Assembly: GCF_000282055.1 (NCBI RefSeq)
Contig: NZ_AKJZ01000067.1
Location: 1 to 46,397 of the forward strand
Direction of reading: 5' to 3'
Source of the DNA: Flavobacterium sp. CF136
GTDB lineage: Bacteria > Bacteroidota > Bacteroidia > Flavobacteriales > Flavobacteriaceae
Length of the DNA stretch: 46,397 nt
In this document: piece by piece, positions 41,300 to 46,397 of the stretch
Layout of the letters: each line of letters opens with the position of its first letter
Numbering within the stretch: the first letter of the stretch is position 1
Notes under the pieces: generated by a model
What the model was told of the DNA's origin: nothing
The model's database searches: none
What the model saw: the letters and a program-made list of their open reading frames with translations, nothing else
Translations under genes and position numbers: made by a program

Positions 41300-42931
41300 A
41301 TGAAATTTATAAAAATAACATCTCTTTTTTTATGCTGCATTACAGTACAAACTTTAGTAGCACAGGAAAAGAATGAAAATAATTATTCTAAAGTCTGGGT
41401 AGCTGATAAAGGCGATGGGACTTATAAAAATCCTATTTTATATGCTGATTATTCAGATCCGGATGCTATTCGGGTTGGGGATGATTATTATATGACAGCT
41501 TCTTCATTCAATTGTATTCCGGGTTTGCCTATTCTTCATTCGAAAGATTTGGTAAACTGGAAATTAATTGGATACGCACTTTCAAAGCAAAAACCTTTGG
41601 AGGTATATAATAAAGTCCAGCACGGAAATGGTGTTTGGGCTCCTTGTATTCGATATCATAATAATGAATTTTATATTTATTATCCTGATCCTGACTTTGG
41701 AATTTATGTTGTTAAAGCCAAAAAAGCCGAAGGCCCATGGTCAGATCCGGTTATGATAAAAGAAGGAAAAGGATTAATTGATCCAACACCATTATGGGAT
41801 GATGACGGAAAAGCATATCTGGGTTATGCTTTTGCAGGCAGCAGAGCCGGAATAAAAAGTGCTTTAGCAGTTTGTACAATGAATATAGATGGTTTATCTG
41901 CAAATAATGATGACGTCATGCTTATTGACGGGCATATAGATGAACAAACCATTGAAGGACCTAAATTTTATAAACGCAACGGTTATTACTACATATTTGC
42001 TCCGGCAGGCGGAGTCGCAACAGGATGGCAAACCGTTATGAGATCTAAAAATGTATACGGACCTTATGAAAAAAGGAAAGTTATGGATCAGGGAAAATCT
42101 ACTGTAAATGGCCCTCATCAGGGTGCATGGGTTCAAACGCAAACAGGCGAAGATTGGTTTATTCATTTTCAGGACCAGTTTGCTTATGGCAGGGTAGTTC
42201 ATTTACAGCCTATGAAATGGCAAAATGATTGGCCGGTAATAGGAACTGATGTTGATAACGATGGTATTGGTGAGCCTGTTATGGTTTATAAAAAACCAAA
42301 TGTAGGAAAGAAATCTTTTTCAGTCGAAACACCTCCTGAAAGTGATGAATTTAATAACCCTAAACTTGGTCTTCAGTGGCAATGGCATGCAAATCCACAG
42401 ATAACCTGGGGGCTTCCTACAGCAATGGGATACTATAATTTAAGTTGTATTCCTACTCCTAAAGATTATAACAATCTATTTGATGTTCCCAATTTACTTT
42501 TGCAAAAACTCCCGGCAAACGAGTTCACAGCTACTACAAAAATCATCTTTAATTCCAGATTTGATGGAGAATATACCGGATTGGTTATTATGGGATTAGA
42601 TTATAGTTTTTTATGTTTGAAACAAGAGGATGGGAAATTATTCCTTTCACAAAAAACAGCTTTGAAAGCTGATAAAAAGGGAATCGAATCGGAGAGTAAA
42701 CGCATTGCAATAAAAGATAAAACGATTTACTTACAGGTGAAAGTTAAAGCTGGCGGGATTTGTAATTTTTTCTATAGTGAAGATGGACAAAAATTCAATT
42801 CCGTGGGTGAAAGTTTTACTGCCAGAGAAGGGAAATGGATTGGTGCAAAAATAGGATTTTTAGCACTTAGGGAAGGAATTATAAATGATGCAGGAAGTGT
42901 CGCAATAGATTGGTTTAGAATAACTAAATAA
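41300..42931 (+). CDS. Glycoside hydrolase family 43 with C-terminal beta-sandwich
   Basis: A 543-residue exported enzyme (signal LFLCCITVQTLVAQ). An N-terminal five-bladed propeller (about 38-340) carries the GH43 acid triad: general base Asp53 in ADYSDPDAIR, Asp161 in GLIDPTPLW and general acid Glu219 in TIEGPKFY. The C-terminal part (about 345-543; DEFNNPKLGLQWQW, ISYSF-like strands) is the beta-sandwich found in GH43_12-type and related proteins. Activity should be alpha-L-arabinofuranosidase, beta-xylosidase or exo-galactanase-like; in this pectin setting removal of arabinose or galactose side chains of rhamnogalacturonan is the best guess. It lies 12 bp after GH105 and 8 bp before PL10, so it is in the same operon. 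Confidence 0.88.
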   Translation: MKFIKITSLFLCCITVQTLVAQEKNENNYSKVWVADKGDGTYKNPILYADYSDPDAIRVGDDYYMTASSFNCIPGLPILHSKDLVNWKLIGYALSKQKPLEVYNKVQHGNGVWAPCIRYHNNEFYIYYPDPDFGIYVVKAKKAEGPWSDPVMIKEGKGLIDPTPLWDDDGKAYLGYAFAGSRAGIKSALAVCTMNIDGLSANNDDVMLIDGHIDEQTIEGPKFYKRNGYYYIFAPAGGVATGWQTVMRSKNVYGPYEKRKVMDQGKSTVNGPHQGAWVQTQTGEDWFIHFQDQFAYGRVVHLQPMKWQNDWPVIGTDVDNDGIGEPVMVYKKPNVGKKSFSVETPPESDEFNNPKLGLQWQWHANPQITWGLPTAMGYYNLSCIPTPKDYNNLFDVPNLLLQKLPANEFTATTKIIFNSRFDGEYTGLVIMGLDYSFLCLKQEDGKLFLSQKTALKADKKGIESESKRIAIKDKTIYLQVKVKAGGICNFFYSEDGQKFNSVGESFTAREGKWIGAKIGFLALREGIINDAGSVAIDWFRITK

Positions 42932-42939
42932 CTAAATAA

Positions 42940-44022
42940 ATGAATCAACTTAAAAAAAACACATTATTACTTTTAATAAGTATTAATTTTTGTGTAAACG
43001 CACAGGAAAAAAATAAAAAATGGCCGGATTTAATAATGAAAAGTTATTCTGCCTGGTTTGGTTCAGAAGAAGGAAGAAAAATAGCCGACAACGTGTTGCT
43101 GTATCAAAGGGATATTGGGGGCTGGCCAAAAAATATCCCAATGCTAAAAGAATTGACAGAGGATGAGAAAAGTAAGTTAATAGCGCTAAAACCTTCAGGA
43201 AAAGATTGCACAATTGACAACAGGGCTACAACACAGGAAATACTTTTTGTGTCTAAAATGTATGCACAGACAAAAGAAGAAAAATACAAAGATTCATTTT
43301 TAAGAGCAGTTGATTATTTACTTTCAGCACAATATCCTAATGGCGGCTGGCCTCAATACTTTCCATTAAAAAAAGGATATTACACTCATATTACTTTTAA
43401 TGATAATTCAATGGTAGATGTTTTGAATGTATTGAGAGAAATAGCGAATGAAACAGACTACTATAGTATTAAACCTCCAAAAGAAACAGTTGATAAAGCT
43501 AAAATTGCTTTCGATAAAGGAATCGATTGTATCTTAAAAACGCAATATAAACAAAATGGTGTTTTAACGGTTTGGTGTGCACAGCATGATGAAGTTACTT
43601 TTGCTCCGGCAAATGCAAGAGCATATGAACTTGCTTCGTTAAGCGGAAAAGAATCCGCGAAAGTAACATTGTTATTAATGTCTATTGACAATCCGTCACC
43701 TGAAATTAAAACGGCAATTAAAAGTGCATACGAGTGGTTTGAAAAAACAAAAATCACAAATCTTAAAGAAGAGCGTGTATATGATGACGAAGGAAAAGTT
43801 ATTGGTAAAAAAATGTATCCAATGGAGGATGTCGCACCAATTTGGCCAAGATTTGCAGAGCTTGATACGAATGAACCTTTTTTCTGTGACCGTGACGGAG
43901 TTAAAAAGAGATTTCTAACGGACATTGGAGAAGAGAGAAGAAATGGTTATTCATGGTATTCTAATGAACCTAAAGAAGTTCTTAAAAAATATAAAAAATG
44001 GTTTAAGAAATATGGAGAATAA
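42940..44022 (+). CDS. pelA: Pectate lyase, polysaccharide lyase family 10
   Basis: A 360-residue exported lyase with signal peptide (NTLLLLISINFCVNAQ). PL10 signatures are present: YQRDIGGWPKN, CTIDNRATTQEILF, YPNGGWPQYFP, YTHITFNDNSM and VWCAQHDE, in family order and spacing, with a calcium-assisted fold of toroid type expected. It cleaves de-esterified homogalacturonan by beta-elimination and so makes the unsaturated oligomers that both GH105 enzymes need. It is the only lyase in the window, so the unsaturated branch (GH105, KduI, KduD) depends on it unless lyases are encoded elsewhere. It sits 8 bp after GH43. Confidence 0.93.
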   Translation: MNQLKKNTLLLLISINFCVNAQEKNKKWPDLIMKSYSAWFGSEEGRKIADNVLLYQRDIGGWPKNIPMLKELTEDEKSKLIALKPSGKDCTIDNRATTQEILFVSKMYAQTKEEKYKDSFLRAVDYLLSAQYPNGGWPQYFPLKKGYYTHITFNDNSMVDVLNVLREIANETDYYSIKPPKETVDKAKIAFDKGIDCILKTQYKQNGVLTVWCAQHDEVTFAPANARAYELASLSGKESAKVTLLLMSIDNPSPEIKTAIKSAYEWFEKTKITNLKEERVYDDEGKVIGKKMYPMEDVAPIWPRFAELDTNEPFFCDRDGVKKRFLTDIGEERRNGYSWYSNEPKEVLKKYKKWFKKYGE

Positions 44023-44111
44023 ATTTCTTCAGGCATAATTTTAAATGAAGTTGGACTCTTTAAATACCTTATTTCGATAGATAAAGATTTGATTTTCAAA
44101 AAACAAAAAAC

Positions 44112-45461
44112 ATGAACTTTAGATTTCTTTTCTTTTTATTGTTTTCAACTGTCATTTTTGCTCAGGATAATAAATTTCCAACAGCAAAAGTAGATTCGAT
44201 TGTCAATAGAATTCAATTGCCGGGAATTCCTTCTTTTCAGGTTAATGTTGCAAAATTGGGTGCCAAAGGTGATTCAATTTCCAATAGTAAGCCTTTTTTT
44301 GATAAAGCGATGGCTTTGTGCAAAAAGAATAACGGAGGAACTATCGTAGTTCCAAAAGGAATTTATTTTTTAAACGGGCCAATTCATTTTGTAAGTAATG
44401 TCAATTTGAAGATTGAAAAAGGAGCTAAAATTAAATTCAGTGATAACCCCGAGAATTATTTACCAATGGTTTTAACCAGTTGGGAAGGTACAATGATTTA
44501 TAATTACAGTCCGTTAATTTATGCATATGATTGCACAAATATTGCTATTTCAGGTGAGGGAACGATTGATGGAGAAGGAGGTAAGACCTGGAAGAGTTTT
44601 AAAGATAAAGAAGGAAAAGGTAAAGAACTGAGTCGTGAGATGAACCATAACAGTATTCCTATAAATGAAAGAAAGTTTGGAACCGGTTATTTTTTACGTC
44701 CGCAAATGATTCAGTTTTTTAAATGCAAAAATATTTTGGTTGAAAATATTCGTATTGAAAATTCACCTTTTTGGTGCTTGCATTTATTGAAATCAGAAAG
44801 TATAACGGTTAGAGGGATAAGTTATAAATCATTAAATTACAACAACGACGGTATTGATCCTGAATATGCCAAAGATGTTTTGATTGAAAATGTAACTTTC
44901 AATAATGGTGATGACAATATTGCTATAAAAGCCGGAAGAGATCATGAAGGAAGAGCAAATTCGGCTACACCAAGCGAGAATATTATTATTAGAAACTGTA
45001 ATTTCAAAGGTCTTCACGGAGTAGTTATAGGCAGTGAAATGTCTGCAGGGGTACAAAATGTTTATGTTGAAAATTGTAAAACCGTTGGTTATTTAAAAAG
45101 AGGTATTTATTTAAAAACCAATGCTGACAGAGGTGGGTTTATAAAAAATGTTTTTGTTCGGAATATTCAATTAGACGAAGTCGAAGATTGTCTTTATATT
45201 ACTGCCAATTATCATGGAGAAGGTAAAGGATTTCAATCTGAAATATCGAATGTTTCTTTTTCAGATATTTCTTGTAATAAAGCATCAGCTACAGGAATTG
45301 TTATTCAGGGGTTTCCCGATAAAAAAATCAAAAATATTTCTTTAAATAATATCGAAATTAAATGGGCTAAAAATGCTATATCCAGTACAAATGCTGAAAA
45401 TGTAATTCTGAATGAAGTTTTCATTGGAGAGAAAGCCACAGTTCCTACAGCAGTAAAATAG
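44112..45461 (+). CDS. Glycoside hydrolase family 28, soluble periplasmic form
   Basis: A 449-residue beta-helix enzyme with an ordinary signal peptide (FLFFLLFSTVIFAQ), unlike the lipoprotein GH28 at 36247. Active-site residues: Asp246/Asp249 in NNDGIDPEYA, Asp267-Asp268 in NGDDNIAIKAG, His302 in LHGVVIG and the distal RIK equivalent read as RGIYLK (Arg330, Lys335). The variations GLHG for GHGG and IYLK for IRIK set it apart from the first copy and may mean a different subsite or substrate, such as exo-action on oligogalacturonides or rhamnogalacturonan. Gap of 89 bp to PL10, containing TTGG and TTATTTCG that might be an internal promoter. The CE12 gene follows after 19 bp. Confidence 0.9.
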   Translation: MNFRFLFFLLFSTVIFAQDNKFPTAKVDSIVNRIQLPGIPSFQVNVAKLGAKGDSISNSKPFFDKAMALCKKNNGGTIVVPKGIYFLNGPIHFVSNVNLKIEKGAKIKFSDNPENYLPMVLTSWEGTMIYNYSPLIYAYDCTNIAISGEGTIDGEGGKTWKSFKDKEGKGKELSREMNHNSIPINERKFGTGYFLRPQMIQFFKCKNILVENIRIENSPFWCLHLLKSESITVRGISYKSLNYNNDGIDPEYAKDVLIENVTFNNGDDNIAIKAGRDHEGRANSATPSENIIIRNCNFKGLHGVVIGSEMSAGVQNVYVENCKTVGYLKRGIYLKTNADRGGFIKNVFVRNIQLDEVEDCLYITANYHGEGKGFQSEISNVSFSDISCNKASATGIVIQGFPDKKIKNISLNNIEIKWAKNAISSTNAENVILNEVFIGEKATVPTAVK

Positions 45462-45480
45462 TTTAATAAAAAATAAAAAA

Positions 45481-46224
45481 ATGAAACATTATATTTTAAT
45501 TCTTTGGTTGATTTCAGCCACTTGTTTTGCACAAAAAACTACCGTTTATACAATTGGAGATTCTACAATGGCAAACAAAAAAGATCCTGAAAAAAATCCG
45601 GAACACGGTTGGGCTCAGGTATTACAGTCTTTTTTTAAAGACAATATCGTTATCGACAATAGAGCTTTAAATGGAAGAAGTACCAGAAGTTTTATCGCTG
45701 AAAAACAATGGGATGCTGTATACCAAAAGCTAAAAAAAGGAGATTATGTTTTTATTGAGTTTGGACATAATGACGAAAAAAATATGGATTCATTAAGATA
45801 TACAAACCCACATACTGCTTATAGATATAATTTAATTCGTTTTGTAAAAGAAAGCCGTGAAAAAGGGGCAATTCCTATATTGTTGTCTTCAATTGCAAGA
45901 AGAAATTTTAATGAGAAAGGGGTGTTGATTGGTACGCACGGAGATTATCCTTTGGAAACAAGATTGGTTGCGCAGGAATATAATGTTCCATTTATAGATT
46001 TAGAATATTATACGGAGTTGTTAGAACAGTCTTATGGTCCTGAGAAATCAAAACAACTGCATTTACATTTCAAAGCCGGAGAAAACCCATATTATACCGA
46101 AGCAAAAGATGATGATACACATCTTTCTTTAAAAGGCGCAACAGAAATTGCAAAAATTGTTGTTAATCAGATAAAACTTTTAGAAGATCCTTCTGTTGAT
46201 AAACTAAAAAAAGGAATTAAGTAA
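45481..46224 (+). CDS. Rhamnogalacturonan acetylesterase-like SGNH hydrolase (CE12)
   Basis: A 247-residue exported esterase (signal YILILWLISATCFAQ). The SGNH blocks are all there: Ser28 in TIGDSTMA, the oxyanion Gly in NGRSTRSF, Asn in FGHNDEKN, and the Asp211-xx-His214 pair in DDDTHLS. Length, spacing and the insertion between blocks match CE12 rhamnogalacturonan or pectin acetylesterases such as YesT/RhgT. It should take acetyl groups off galacturonate in rhamnogalacturonan I or homogalacturonan. Last gene of the pectinase cluster; a 16-bp terminator follows. Confidence 0.92.
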   Translation: MKHYILILWLISATCFAQKTTVYTIGDSTMANKKDPEKNPEHGWAQVLQSFFKDNIVIDNRALNGRSTRSFIAEKQWDAVYQKLKKGDYVFIEFGHNDEKNMDSLRYTNPHTAYRYNLIRFVKESREKGAIPILLSSIARRNFNEKGVLIGTHGDYPLETRLVAQEYNVPFIDLEYYTELLEQSYGPEKSKQLHLHFKAGENPYYTEAKDDDTHLSLKGATEIAKIVVNQIKLLEDPSVDKLKKGIK

Positions 46225-46244
46225 ATTAAACTTTGGATTAAATA

Positions 46245-46300
46245 AAAATCGTATCTGGAATAAAACTGTGTTTCTTACAGTTCCGGATACGATTTTATAG
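46245..46300 (+). terminator. Terminator closing the pectinase cluster
   Basis: AAAATCGTATC-TGGAA (46245-46260) pairs with TTCC-GGATACGATTTT (46281-46296), a 16-bp stem with one G-T pair, then TATAGTTT. Confidence 0.85.
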
Positions 46301-46330
46301 TTTACAAGAATACAATAATTATATTTAATT

Positions 46331-46397
46331 CACTTGGGTGTAATTGTTTAACAGATAGAAACATAGATTTCATGTGAAAAGGAATGCAAAAAGAAAT
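46331..46397. repeat. Left part of a MITE-like element, cut by the window end
   Basis: CTTGGGTGTAATT, TAACAGATAGAAACATAGATTT and CAAAAAGAAAT follow the complement of the element at 13603-13796 in order. The other half lies beyond the window. Confidence 0.65.

Overview
The window is AT-rich DNA from a Bacteroidota bacterium, most probably a Flavobacterium or close relative. This rests on several things seen in the sequence: start codons preceded by AT-rich leaders without a Shine-Dalgarno motif, promoters of the TTG-N18/20-TAnnTTTG type, a DUF6377-type regulator, periplasmic M1 peptidase and GH3 enzymes with short signal peptides, and PL10/GH105/GH28/CE12 pectinases encoded together. No rRNA, tRNA or CRISPR array was seen.

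Positions 1 to about 21900 hold mostly independent genes: a Crp/Fnr regulator (reverse) bracketed by two near-identical hairpin repeats, a rhodanese, non-phosphorylating GAPDH (GapN), a membrane GT2 glycosyltransferase, a periplasmic M1 peptidase, a GNAT acetyltransferase, a long acyl-CoA dehydrogenase, a Nudix-derived regulator (reverse), a GH3 glucosidase, an OYE-type alkene reductase with its ArsR repressor (reverse), a DUF6377 membrane regulator followed by a second GH3, and a membrane acyltransferase. Many end in clear intrinsic terminators. Interspersed non-coding repeats occur, including a 194-bp MITE-like element with an apparent 8-bp target duplication.

Positions about 20900 to 46300 form a pectin utilisation locus. 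Outer enzymes are two GH28 galacturonases, one PL10 pectate lyase, two GH105 unsaturated galacturonyl hydrolases, a GH43, a CE12-type acetylesterase and two alpha/beta-hydrolase esterases. Two tandem hexuronate transporters (MFS, ExuT-like) bring in the products. The cytoplasmic set is complete: unsaturated uronate via KduI and KduD to 2-keto-3-deoxygluconate (KDG); galacturonate via UxaC, UxaB and UxaA to KDG; then KdgK and KdgA to pyruvate and glyceraldehyde 3-phosphate.

Two LacI paralogues (287 of 342 residues identical by my count) sit in the middle. Five copies of a palindrome around ATCGAT fit a shared LacI operator: three lie directly after the -7 element of the transporter, kduI and GH28 promoters, and two lie upstream of the lacI promoters. 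Between the lacI genes I found a decayed, internally deleted copy of uxaB-uxaA. The second lacI therefore seems to have arisen by tandem duplication of the whole uxaB-uxaA-lacI block, with later loss of the enzyme copies and retention of the regulator. No SusC/SusD pair is present in the window.
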